Below the pieces are notes generated by a model. That model searched no databases and was not told the origin of the DNA. It saw only the letters and a program-made list of their open reading frames with translations. A stretch of DNA of 38,669 nucleotides from an uncultured Endomicrobiia bacterium (GTDB lineage: Bacteria > Elusimicrobiota > Endomicrobiia > Endomicrobiales > Endomicrobiaceae): contig CALHWY010000009.1 of NCBI GenBank assembly GCA_938040055.1, positions 1-38,669 of the forward strand. Reading direction: 5' to 3'. Position numbers and translations under genes: made by a program. Each line of letters starts with the position of its first letter. Position 1 is the first letter of the stretch. Positions 7,582-17,018 of this stretch are shown here, piece after piece.

Positions 7582-10500
7582 TTAAGCGGCGCCGAGCATA
7601 TCGGAAACGGTACGCACGGAAACAGGCTTGTCTTGAAGCTGCCGCCGCGAAGGGTTAAAATCTTTTACGGGATAATCCGCAAATCCGTTTTCAAGAGCTT
7701 TTTTGAAATCCTGTATTATATTTTCCGGCTCGAAATCTTCTTCCGTCATAATCTTTTCGAAATTATACTCAAGCCTTTCGAGTATTCTTTTGTGAAGAAA
7801 AGTTCCGGCGTCTACGGGCGAATCCGCGGGAATTCCGTTTCTTCTCATTACCTCGGCGATGGAAATAAGATTGGGTCTTGCCTGCGTATTGTGAAGTGCC
7901 GGATTCGTGCTTACGACAAGCATTTTTCTTCCTCTTTTAAGATCAAGCCTCGCGATTGAATCGTCAATGCCGCTGTCTGCTTCGGACATGCCTTCAAGAA
8001 AAACTTCGTCGCCGCTGTAGACAATGTTTTCCGCCGGTATTTTTATATTGTCGATTGCGTCCTCCACCGGAAGGGTTTTCTGGCATATTTCTTTCATTAT
8101 GTTTATCGTCGTCCTGCCGGAACTTTCCACTTTATAGCCGCTGAGATGCGGAATCGAGGCGAATTTCCGCGCGTACAATTCGGATATCGCCGCTTTTACG
8201 TGTTTAACCCTTATGGGGGTAAGAGATACTCTCACGGTGCTGTCGGCTTCGTGTTTTTTATAAGTTCCCTGCAATATGCGTTCTATATCGCTTTTTTTAG
8301 TTAGAACCTGCTTATTATTTCCGTCTTCGGCCCTTTCCGAGAAAGAGATTCTGCAATATTCCAGAAGAGAAACAATCTCAAGAGCTTTAAGATAGTTCTC
8401 TTCTTTTAAAGTTACGGACAAACCGTTGCGGACGGCAGCGTTTTCGTCGTTGTAAGCGGCGGCAAGCTCATCAAGCACTTTTTGGACGTCTTTGGCACGG
8501 AGGTCTTTCCAATACAGCATTAAAAGATTTTTGCTGCTCTGTCCGGTTATCTTCTTTATTAGTTTCATCATTTCGCCGTTTTCGGGATAGTTTTCCAATG
8601 CCTTTGCAACGGCGTCATTATAATTTTCCAGCCCGTGAACCGCGCGCACGAAAGAGATAAACAGATCGTCGAACCTGGAATCCACATTATTTGTAAGTTC
8701 TCTTATTTCCTGCCGCATATCTTTGGGAATCGCCGTGCGCATTCTTTCGTAAGTATAATCCGGGTCTTCAACAAAGCCGCTTCCGGGCACATATTCATAG
8801 CGCAGCCCGCCCACTTCCGTGTAAAACTCCATTTCTTTGAGAACGGTTTCAGGCAAACTTTTAAATCTTACCCACAAAGTTTTGTCGGTATTACCCGTTA
8901 TTACAACCGGACTGCATATTCCGTAAAGAGTGAGGACGGCGAAAATATTTTGCATTTCGGGCGTGAAAGGTTTCTCTCTGTGCGCTATATTATCGTCCAT
9001 ATCGGCAAAAACTCTCAATTTTTCGAGAAAACGCATTTTTTCAAGCATTTTTTGCGCCATTACAAACCTGCCCGCCGCGTCAATATAAAAAGGCATCTCC
9101 TTTCCGGCGGCGTTTGTAAACCGCACGCTGTTTTTGCTTACTTTTATTTCAAAACCGCTTTTAAGAGCGTAAAGCACGGCGGCTCTTTTGGCCTTATCGT
9201 CCCATGCGTCTATTGAAACAAGCAGCTCTTTAAGTTCCGAAAGAAGGCTCTCGTCTTTGTCGTATCCCGAAATGTTTAAATTATTATAAAGACTAAGCCT
9301 GCGCGCTATGGAGTTTACCGGTTTTCTCATCTCATTGAGCAAAGCGTTTATATACTGCTGCGAATCGGCGGCTTCCTGCGGGTTTATATTAAGGTCATAC
9401 CGGGAGGACGGGGTTCCCCCTATAAGCACTTTCAGCGTTGAAGCGCCCAAATCCAGTTTTTCAAAACCTATGTCGCGCACCGAACTTTCCACCATAAACA
9501 GCTGGTCGTGTCTTACCAGTCCGGCCTCTGCAAGAGAGGGCAGCTCGTATTTAAACCAGAGCGCAAGCTCTTCCACGGCGGACCCGGCCTCTTCGGCGTT
9601 TTCAGCCGCGTAATAACATTTCGTCACGGACGCGTTTGCGGTTTTGTCTACAAAAAAACATAAGTCTCTCTCTCCCCGCGCGCCGGAAGGATAGCTGATA
9701 CCGGAATAATTTTGCAGCGCGGAAGCTTCCCCTGCAAGTTTTTTCCTCTCCATCTCGGCGGACGAAACGGGGATAAAAACAAAACTGCTTACTCCGAATT
9801 CAAGCAGCGAGTCGGCTCTGTTTTCGGCGGAAACATTCTCCGCCGCGAAAAGCAGGGCGGTGGCATTGTCCATGGCGCTTGAGCGTATGTTTTTATTTAC
9901 GGAAAGGGCGCTGTTTCCGTAAACCATGTCGCTGTTGGCCCGGCTGAGAGCAGATAAGATATTTTCGGCGACAACCTGCGGATCCGAAGCGATTTTATAA
10001 TTTACCCCGGAAGGATCGTCTCTGCGGGGCACCTGCTTAATGTTAACGCCACCGGAAATAACATGAAGTTTTATTTTATGTTTGTCGACAAGTCTGGTGC
10101 CGGACACGGAAACGGCGTTTTCCCCGAGATATCCTCCCGCCGCTCCGTCGAAGATCTCCTTTTCGGTAAGAGCCGAGAAACCGGACGGTTTGTCCCTTGC
10201 CGCGGTCTGCCAGGCGAAAATATTATTAAACATTTCATGAATTTTACGTTTTGAAATCCTCTGCAAAAAAGCGACGGCGGATTCACTCCAGGACATTGTA
10301 TTTTCATCGTCTTTAACGGGATTTGTGATAAGGATTTTGTCGGCTTTTTCATTTAAAGCCAGCGCTTCGGAAACGTCTTTATCGCAAAGCTGGACGCCAA
10401 GGCTCGTTATCCAGCTGCAAAGCCCCGCAATAATAACTCTCGCCCCGCTTATGCTTTGGGCGACCCGGGATTGCGCGCTTATCTCATCAAAAACCGCGCC

Positions 10501-13500
10501 GACGGTCTCGGGCGTCCAGAAAGTTCTTGTTTTGCCTCCGCTGACAATATGCGGAGTATGCGAGAAATAACTTTGTCCGATAAATTCGATTCCGCCCTTG
10601 GTTTTTACCTTTATTATATTGCCGTAAGGAAGCGCGGACAAAGCCACCGAGCGCGTGCCGAGAAGGTCGGCAAAATCTTTCATTGAGGAATATACCCCGT
10701 CAGGATTTACAAAACCCTCGCCGTAAGCCATGTTGTCGAGAGCTATGGCTTCAAAAATAAGATTTTTAAGGCTGTTGTTTATTATCGGTATCGAAGCTTC
10801 ATCGCAGATACGGGCGTATTTTTCCAGCCGGCTCCAAAATCTCTCGAATTCCGCAATAAGAGATTCTCCGGCTTTTTGTTTACAGCTCGCCTTTATTTGC
10901 GCCAAAGCGGCCGAAAGAGAAATATCCTTTTGAAATCTCGTGTTCATAAGTCCGCCGAGAATGTTTTTCAAAGGCGCGTCGCTGTCTTTAAGAGCGGCCG
11001 CGGACGTCATGAAATTAACCACGTCTCCCTGCGAAAGAGAGTATATGCCGTTTACCCGGGCATTGCGCCCCCTGCAAAGAAGAGAGCTTCCGCCGTCGTC
11101 ATTAGCGCTCATCAAACCGGCGATTCTTCCGGAAAAATTCAGATTTTTAAGCCTGACTATCTCTTCCGTAGCCCCGCCGCCGGAAATCATAAACACATTA
11201 TATCCGGAAATCCAGCCGGACGGCTTAACGTTCCCGCTTCCCATATTGCCCAGTTCAAAACGGATATCGGAAAGAATCACCGAAAGCGTCTTTGCGAAAT
11301 AATATCCCTGGTTTTTCAGCGAATCCGCATTGTACTTTATATGCAAAAGCTCTTTACCCGTTACGGCGGAAAGAGCGGAAGCGAAAGAAGCCAGAAAGCC
11401 GGCTACAACGGGAACGGAAGAGTCTTGCGGGGATATTTCCCCGAAAACGGGAACTATAAGATCAAGCAGAATATTGGCCGCAAACAATATATCTTTATCT
11501 TTTATGAGAGAAAAACCTTTAAGAACTCCGGCTTTTTCATCCAGAGCCTTGACCGGATCGGAAATGAAATCCGCGGCGGCAAGAATATAAGCGAACCTTT
11601 CTTTCGCTGGAACGGTTTGCAAAGAGCGGAAATAAGCTTCCGCGTCTTTTTCAAGAAGAGCCCGGGCGTTTTGTCTGTTAAAATCGATGAGAACGCCGGC
11701 GGCGTGCAGTTTAAGCGACAAAGTTTTCGAGTTTGAAGATTCGAGATTTACCGACATAAAAACGGAATCGGGAGAGGAAAACCCGGTTTTATCTTCGGCT
11801 TCCATTATTTTGTTAAGGGCATCCGCCGCCGCCGGAGAATTAAAATCTTTCAGCCTCAAAATGCTCTGCTGCCTTAGCCAGTACATGCCCTCCATTCCGC
11901 CGCGCCCCTGAAGTATGCTTCCGTCGGACACTTTCAGAAGAAAATCCCGCGCCCGCTCGAAATAAGCCGGATTTCGTTTGCCTATAAGGGCGATAACCTT
12001 TATAAGCTCGTTCTGAAAAACCGTGACTCTGCGCGCGTATTCGATTTTATCTTCCATCTCTTTTTTAAAAAAAGAAAACGCTTTCTCTTTATCCTCAGCC
12101 AAAGCGTCCAGATAGGCTTTTTCGCTTGTTTTTATGTCTATGTTTTCGCCGGCCGCCTCGAAAAGTTCCAGGGATATTTTTATTATTTCGTCCATATCGG
12201 CAAAATCCGGATAAGCCGCAAGGATTTCAAGAGCCGAAAGGCTGCGTATCAAAGCGTCCTCCGTCTCTTCCTGATCTTTAACCGCAAAAGCGCGCGCCTT
12301 AAAATAAGGCATTATTTCCCTGCTTTGCCTGTTTAAAGCGTCGACTATATTTTCCCGGCCGCCGGCCCTTTTTACGGATTGTTTCCTGAAAAACCCGGCG
12401 CTTATCCTTTTAAACGTCATATCAGCGGCGTCATAATCATATTCGCCGCCCAGACTTTCTTTCGCTCCGGCAACGGCAAAAGCAAAAACAGGCTCTGACG
12501 AACCGGCCTTGCCCGCGAAATAACGCATTATATTATTTTCAATTTCTTTCGTCGTTTTCTTCGGGGAAGGCGAAGACGTTTTTGAAACGGCGGATCTTAA
12601 TTTCTCGGGTATATTTTCATAAGCTTCAAGCCCGAACTCTTTTACGGTCTTTTTTACACGCTCAAAAGTTTTGGAAAAGTTACCGTTATGGGCGCCGAAA
12701 TCGAATTCTCCTGAAATTATTTCGGCAAATCCGCCGAAAGCGGCCGCTATAAGCCTCTCGCCTTCGGCCTGCCTTACATAGTCGAGATCCGGATATATTC
12801 TGTCGAGAGCTTTTACCGCTTCCGTAAACTCCGCCGCGGTTTTAAGAATTTCCGGAGCTATTATTTCCAGTTCCCGCCGGTCCGGATTTGCGCGGCAAAA
12901 AGCCAGCCGGGCTTCAAATTTCTTCACGCTGGCGGCAAGCCTGCTTCTGTAGCGTTCAAATAAGAAATTTTTTACCTGTTTAGACTCCGACAGTTTAAGT
13001 TTTCTCCCCGCGGACTTCAGCAAAGCCGTCGCAGGAAAAACTCTTTTTACGGCTGACTTCTTTTTTCCGCCGTGTATGGCGTAAACTTCCGAAACGGCCG
13101 CGCCGCTTTCGGTTTCAACCCTGACTTCTATTTCATAAGAGTTTTTCTCTTTCCGGGATATTTCAAACGATAAAGAGCGGATCTTTCCGCCGCCGGCCGC
13201 AAAATTGTTGGCCATTTTAACTATGCCTTCGCAAAATTGCCCGCTTATATCATTTCCTTCGGCCTTTTGGGAAACAAAAAAGTTCACCGTATCGTAATCA
13301 AGCATAATATCGCAAAACTTTTTGATATTAAAGCCGTTTTCATTTACTATTATATTGCCGAAATTCAAAAATTTCTGAAAAGCCGAAAATGCGGACGCGG
13401 CCTGAATTTTTATGGAATTCTCATAAGCGGACTTGACATTATCGTCCGAGGAAGTTATTTCCGGCGTTAAAACGGCATAAGCCGATCTTAAAGATTCCAG

Positions 13501-14895
13501 TATAGCGGACAGCCCCTTGCTGTGATAACCTCCCGTTATAAGAACTTTAACCGACGAAGCTTTGTCAAAAGAGCCTTCAATGCCGTTTACGGAAAGGGAC
13601 TGTCCGGAATTTTTTCCTACAGCCGCTTTTTTAATAAAAACTTCATTTCTTTTTTCGTTTATTTCATAAAATTCTTTTGACGCCTCATAATAAGCTTTGA
13701 TTTCCGCGGAAAGAGACATGCCCAGATATTTGTTAAAAGAGTTCTCGAAAAGAACTTCATTTTTCAGCAAATAACCGTACTCATACGGCACAATTTCACC
13801 TAAAAGAAGTTTTCGCGCGTACTCAAGCGCCCTTAAAGAACGCACTCCCTGTTTTTCAACGGAGGAACCGCTGCAAGCTTCCATTGTATTCCACAAAAGA
13901 GAATCCTCCTGCTCAAGAAGCAGAGAAGGATTGATTTTATTTTTACAGTCCAGATAAGCGAAAAATTTCGTCAGTTCCGGAGTCTTAAACGAATAGTCGC
14001 GGTAAATTTCGGCAAGCATGCCCGGTTTATTGCCGGATTTGTCTATAAGCGAATACTCTTTGTAAGAAAGTGTTTTCTTGACAAATGACAAAAAAACGGA
14101 CATATCGGTTTCGGTCTTTTTAAAGTTGATTTTTGATTTTAAATCATCGGACATGCAATAGCCGTATAAATCAGGATAAGTTTTTTGTATTTCAATGCCT
14201 GCGGCCGAAGCGCGTTTTAAAACAAAGGAGCAGTATTTTTCATGCTTTATTTTATCTTTCTCGTATTTTCGTTTAATCGAATACAGCTTTTTGTTTTCCG
14301 GGTTAAGCGAGGCGAGAATCTTTCCTGCGATTTTATCGGAATATACCTCAAAACCGGACAGAATGTTTTCCCTGCCGTCTATAAGCCGGGAAAGATTTTT
14401 CAGATTGCGCATATAAAGGTCCAGATCTTCAAGACCGTTAAGCCTGACGCCGGGATTTTTTAAAGCGAAAAACTCCGCGCCGGTAAGTTTGCCGTTTTTT
14501 AAAAGCATCTGCACAAAAGCTTCAAAGGCGGGCGCGCTTTTTATTTCCTTAAGATATGACAGATCGACTTCCCTGTAAGCCCCTTCGACATAAATCTCCG
14601 TTTTTTTGCCTGAAGCGGCTATTTTTTCAAGAATGCCGCATATAGCCAGCTGCGAAGCATAATCTCCGTGATAATCCTGAATATTTATCACGAAAGAATC
14701 CGAAAGATAATTTTTCGAAGCTGAAATTTTGACGCCCGGCATTTTGAAAACGGAATTTTGCCCGGTACTTTGCGCGGGCATCGGAGAAGGCGCGGTAATT
14801 CCCGATAAAGAAGAAACCGCATAATCGCGGCACAGCCCTAACAGAAAAACCGCAGCGCACAACAGTGAAATGATTTTGTTCCAATCGCGTCTCAT
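7582..14895 (-). CDS. Giant exported protein: Tiki/TraB-like, YvcK/CofD-like and HAD-like domains
   Basis: A 2437-residue protein. Residues 1-30 look like a signal peptide (charged start, hydrophobic 8-22). Residues 60-490 resemble TraB/Tiki/ChaN-like modules, with NIQDYHGD (71-78, D74 and H76) near the start and GGYHSKGL (H458) near the end. About 620-1180 is mostly helical and unrecognised. Residues 1230-1570 resemble the YvcK/CofD fold: SGGGATEE (from 1238), NDDGGSS (1265-1271) and LGGLMNTRF. The usual GPGSLYTS is degraded to GLCSWITS near 1490. Residues 1960-2350 are HAD-like and closest to phosphomannomutase types: ADMDDN (1964-1969), VVITGN and SGDEVF (D2296). YvcK normally acts in the cytosol, so the apparent export signal is odd. 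It is transcribed alone from its own promoter. Function unknown. Confidence 0.85.
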   Translation of the reverse strand: MRRDWNKIISLLCAAVFLLGLCRDYAVSSLSGITAPSPMPAQSTGQNSVFKMPGVKISASKNYLSDSFVINIQDYHGDYASQLAICGILEKIAASGKKTEIYVEGAYREVDLSYLKEIKSAPAFEAFVQMLLKNGKLTGAEFFALKNPGVRLNGLEDLDLYMRNLKNLSRLIDGRENILSGFEVYSDKIAGKILASLNPENKKLYSIKRKYEKDKIKHEKYCSFVLKRASAAGIEIQKTYPDLYGYCMSDDLKSKINFKKTETDMSVFLSFVKKTLSYKEYSLIDKSGNKPGMLAEIYRDYSFKTPELTKFFAYLDCKNKINPSLLLEQEDSLLWNTMEACSGSSVEKQGVRSLRALEYARKLLLGEIVPYEYGYLLKNEVLFENSFNKYLGMSLSAEIKAYYEASKEFYEINEKRNEVFIKKAAVGKNSGQSLSVNGIEGSFDKASSVKVLITGGYHSKGLSAILESLRSAYAVLTPEITSSDDNVKSAYENSIKIQAASAFSAFQKFLNFGNIIVNENGFNIKKFCDIMLDYDTVNFFVSQKAEGNDISGQFCEGIVKMANNFAAGGGKIRSLSFEISRKEKNSYEIEVRVETESGAAVSEVYAIHGGKKKSAVKRVFPATALLKSAGRKLKLSESKQVKNFLFERYRSRLAASVKKFEARLAFCRANPDRRELEIIAPEILKTAAEFTEAVKALDRIYPDLDYVRQAEGERLIAAAFGGFAEIISGEFDFGAHNGNFSKTFERVKKTVKEFGLEAYENIPEKLRSAVSKTSSPSPKKTTKEIENNIMRYFAGKAGSSEPVFAFAVAGAKESLGGEYDYDAADMTFKRISAGFFRKQSVKRAGGRENIVDALNRQSREIMPYFKARAFAVKDQEETEDALIRSLSALEILAAYPDFADMDEIIKISLELFEAAGENIDIKTSEKAYLDALAEDKEKAFSFFKKEMEDKIEYARRVTVFQNELIKVIALIGKRNPAYFERARDFLLKVSDGSILQGRGGMEGMYWLRQQSILRLKDFNSPAAADALNKIMEAEDKTGFSSPDSVFMSVNLESSNSKTLSLKLHAAGVLIDFNRQNARALLEKDAEAYFRSLQTVPAKERFAYILAAADFISDPVKALDEKAGVLKGFSLIKDKDILFAANILLDLIVPVFGEISPQDSSVPVVAGFLASFASALSAVTGKELLHIKYNADSLKNQGYYFAKTLSVILSDIRFELGNMGSGNVKPSGWISGYNVFMISGGGATEEIVRLKNLNFSGRIAGLMSANDDGGSSLLCRGRNARVNGIYSLSQGDVVNFMTSAAALKDSDAPLKNILGGLMNTRFQKDISLSAALAQIKASCKQKAGESLIAEFERFWSRLEKYARICDEASIPIINNSLKNLIFEAIALDNMAYGEGFVNPDGVYSSMKDFADLLGTRSVALSALPYGNIIKVKTKGGIEFIGQSYFSHTPHIVSGGKTRTFWTPETVGAVFDEISAQSRVAQSISGARVIIAGLCSWITSLGVQLCDKDVSEALALNEKADKILITNPVKDDENTMSWSESAVAFLQRISKRKIHEMFNNIFAWQTAARDKPSGFSALTEKEIFDGAAGGYLGENAVSVSGTRLVDKHKIKLHVISGGVNIKQVPRRDDPSGVNYKIASDPQVVAENILSALSRANSDMVYGNSALSVNKNIRSSAMDNATALLFAAENVSAENRADSLLEFGVSSFVFIPVSSAEMERKKLAGEASALQNYSGISYPSGARGERDLCFFVDKTANASVTKCYYAAENAEEAGSAVEELALWFKYELPSLAEAGLVRHDQLFMVESSVRDIGFEKLDLGASTLKVLIGGTPSSRYDLNINPQEAADSQQYINALLNEMRKPVNSIARRLSLYNNLNISGYDKDESLLSELKELLVSIDAWDDKAKRAAVLYALKSGFEIKVSKNSVRFTNAAGKEMPFYIDAAGRFVMAQKMLEKMRFLEKLRVFADMDDNIAHREKPFTPEMQNIFAVLTLYGICSPVVITGNTDKTLWVRFKSLPETVLKEMEFYTEVGGLRYEYVPGSGFVEDPDYTYERMRTAIPKDMRQEIRELTNNVDSRFDDLFISFVRAVHGLENYNDAVAKALENYPENGEMMKLIKKITGQSSKNLLMLYWKDLRAKDVQKVLDELAAAYNDENAAVRNGLSVTLKEENYLKALEIVSLLEYCRISFSERAEDGNNKQVLTKKSDIERILQGTYKKHEADSTVRVSLTPIRVKHVKAAISELYARKFASIPHLSGYKVESSGRTTINIMKEICQKTLPVEDAIDNIKIPAENIVYSGDEVFLEGMSEADSGIDDSIARLDLKRGRKMLVVSTNPALHNTQARPNLISIAEVMRRNGIPADSPVDAGTFLHKRILERLEYNFEKIMTEEDFEPENIIQDFKKALENGFADYPVKDFNPSRRQLQDKPVSVRTVSDMLGAA

Positions 14896-14903
14896 ACGGT
14901 CAT

Positions 14904-14932
14904 AGTATAATATTATTTCCCTTTTTTTTCAA
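14904..14932 (-). promoter_or_regulatory. Sigma-70-type promoter giving a leaderless giant mRNA
   Basis: Minus-strand TTGAAA (14927-14932) and TATACT (14904-14909) are separated by 17 bp. Transcription would start at about 14897, only one or two bases before the ATG at 14895. There is no ribosome-binding site upstream of that ATG. The sequence therefore predicts a leaderless message. Confidence 0.7.
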
Positions 14933-15686
14933 TAAACGCATTTATTTTTCTATCATTTTATGCTTTTATTTTTTCATTTTTTTCACAAATCGGAAATTTA
15001 TCAAACTTTTTTTGCGCCGTTTATATGCTTGTCTGCGCCCGCAAAAGCCGCACTCTCAACAAGACCACAAAGATATTTCCGTTAACTTCTGCGAGAAACC
15101 GGCGAATATTTTGCAAATCCGTTTCCATAAAGGTCATCGGAAATTATTATTTTCTATCCGGTTTCTCGCTTTTCCCGGACTGGCGGTTCATTTAAAGCCG
15201 GAACTTTTTTGATTTTGCCGGCGCAGCCCGCGGTTTTATTTTATAAATAAAAAAAACGCGGTTTTTTGCGATAAACTGCGTTTTTTATTGGAAAACCGGA
15301 CTTTTTTCCATGTCATCTTCAAAAGCGCCCTTTTTCTACGGCGCGGGAAAGGAAAACTGCAAATGCCGAAGACCCTTAAATATCCGTTGCCTTCATACGC
15401 TTTTTATGCGGATGATATAAAATTAAAATATAAAGTCTATCAGCTGCCCGAGCCTTATAAAACAATGCGCTTTGCCGTGCTGTTATCCGCGCAAACCGCA
15501 TGCGCAAGGTCCGGTAAAAAAAAGAGATTCCGCCATACGCATTCGGGCGGCCGGCATTTCCCGGGCAAAACCCTAAAAACTCAAAAGAAATTTTTCCGCT
15601 AAAAAAAGCGAAACTTTTAAGCGAACGCAAATATGCGCGTATACGCGGCCAGGAGATGTTTTTACAAAAACGGAAAAAGTTTCATA
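14933..15686. other. Noncoding gap between the giant gene and ldh
   Basis: About 750 bp with no supported gene; open frames here show no family pattern. It contains one strong hairpin terminator (15251-15286, listed separately). Confidence 0.5.
15251..15286. terminator. Bidirectional intrinsic terminator
   Basis: AAAAAACGC pairs with GCGTTTTTT, then a G-T wobble, then GTTT pairs with AAAC around an 8-base loop: about 14 paired positions flanked by A6 and T6 on either strand. It most likely ends minus-strand transcripts from the ldh genes, about 400 bp past the ldh stop. Confidence 0.7.
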
Positions 15687-16679
15687 TCAGAACCCGCTTT
15701 CTCTGATCACTTTTCTCACCTGTTCGGCCGAATATTTAAAAGCTTTAAGCTCTTCTTCGTTGAAATCGACTTCCAGCGTCTGTCTTATACCGGTTTTGTG
15801 GACAACCGCGGGAACGCTTAAATACATATCACTTACCCCGTGATAATTTTCAAGAAGGGACGAAACGGGAAGAACGGTATTTTCGTCTTTAAGCACGGCT
15901 TTTGATATTTTTGTCAGGGCAAGCCCTATTCCGTAAGAAGTTTCGCCTTTTTTTTCTATAATATCATAGGCGGAATCTCTTACGTCTTCAAAAATCTCTC
16001 TAAGCATGACGGTTTTGTCCTGCCCGCACATTTCTTTGCATATTCTGCAATAATCGCTGAAAAGCACTCCGCCTATCATCGCTTTGCTCCACATGGGAAA
16101 TTCCGTATCGCCGTGTTCTCCGAAAATCGAGGCGTGTATGCTTCTTGAATCCACATTGCAGTGTTTTCCCATCAAATACCTGAGTCTGGCGGAATCCAAA
16201 ACCGTGCCGGAGCCGATAACTTCATTAGCCGGCTTTCCGGAAATTTTATAAGTAATATAAGACAGTATGTCCACCGGATTTGAAGCGACAAGAATTATCG
16301 CATCGGGCGAATAATTTACGACTTGCGGGACTATGCTTTTTAATATGTCGGCATTGCCCTTGACCAAATCTATTCTTGTTTCTCCCGGTCTCTGGCCCCG
16401 GCCCGCGGTAATAACCACAAGATCCGAACCGGCCGTATCCGGATAATCCCCCGCATAAATTTTCACGGGCGACACATAAGGAGCGCCGTGGGACAGATCC
16501 ATAGCTTCGCCTTCGGCTTTTTTTCTGTTATAGTCGACCAGACAAAGCTCTCTCGCCACTCCTTTGATGATCATCGAATAAGCATAACGCATGCCGACGT
16601 TTCCGCAGCCGACTATCGACACTTTAGGAGACAGTTTAGACGTTTTATCAGCCGTTTTAAACATCCCGCAATTTTTCAT
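15687..16679 (-). CDS. ldh: L-lactate dehydrogenase (lactate/malate dehydrogenase family)
   Basis: A cytosolic NAD-dependent 2-hydroxyacid dehydrogenase, about 330 residues. The Rossmann motif VGCGNVG follows a short N-terminal extension. The specificity loop AGRGQRPGETR has Gln (residue 96) at the position that selects lactate/pyruvate. Catalytic residues are present: D162 and R165 in LDSARLR, and H189 in GEHGD. GETSYGIG supplies the Thr seen in lactate dehydrogenases. The ATG at 16679 is preferred because AAAGGA lies 9 bp upstream; a TTG at 16685 is possible. A close paralog lies 340 bp upstream with a different specificity residue. It probably reoxidises NADH by making lactate in fermentation. 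Confidence 0.93.
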   Translation of the reverse strand: MKNCGMFKTADKTSKLSPKVSIVGCGNVGMRYAYSMIIKGVARELCLVDYNRKKAEGEAMDLSHGAPYVSPVKIYAGDYPDTAGSDLVVITAGRGQRPGETRIDLVKGNADILKSIVPQVVNYSPDAIILVASNPVDILSYITYKISGKPANEVIGSGTVLDSARLRYLMGKHCNVDSRSIHASIFGEHGDTEFPMWSKAMIGGVLFSDYCRICKEMCGQDKTVMLREIFEDVRDSAYDIIEKKGETSYGIGLALTKISKAVLKDENTVLPVSSLLENYHGVSDMYLSVPAVVHKTGIRQTLEVDFNEEELKAFKYSAEQVRKVIRESGF

Positions 16680-17018
16680 TTTCAATTATCCTTTTGTCCG
16701 CCGCATTTTCTGCGCTTTTGCCGGCGCCCGTTCCTTTTTCCGGAACGGAAAATAACGGATTGTTAAACCCGGGCAAGCGGCGGAATGAATTTTATGTAAA
16801 AAACAAACTTTTACGTCCGGCCGGGCGGCATATATTATTTTTTTTTGCGTTCCGGCAGGAAAAATATACTAAAAGCCTCTCCGGCAAAACTTCGCCCGAA
16901 CAATGCTTTCAAATCCAGCTGCGGCAATGCGCAGGGAATGTCTTTCGTGAAAAACCGCAAAATTTTCCGCCCAAAACATGCCGCAATATTTGAAGCAAAA
17001 AAGCAAAAGCCCGGCTGT
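16680..17018. other. Gap between the two dehydrogenase paralogs
   Basis: About 340 bp with no gene and no clear hairpin. The ribosome-binding site of ldh (AAAGGA) lies at its left edge. I saw no consensus promoter by eye. Confidence 0.4.

Noticed and set aside
10876..11736. Long plus-strand open frame of 286 codons opposite the giant gene; similar ones at 20713-21795, 8635-9216 and 34511-35014.
   Set aside because: These are antisense shadows of strongly supported minus-strand genes. They show no family pattern, start site or domain.
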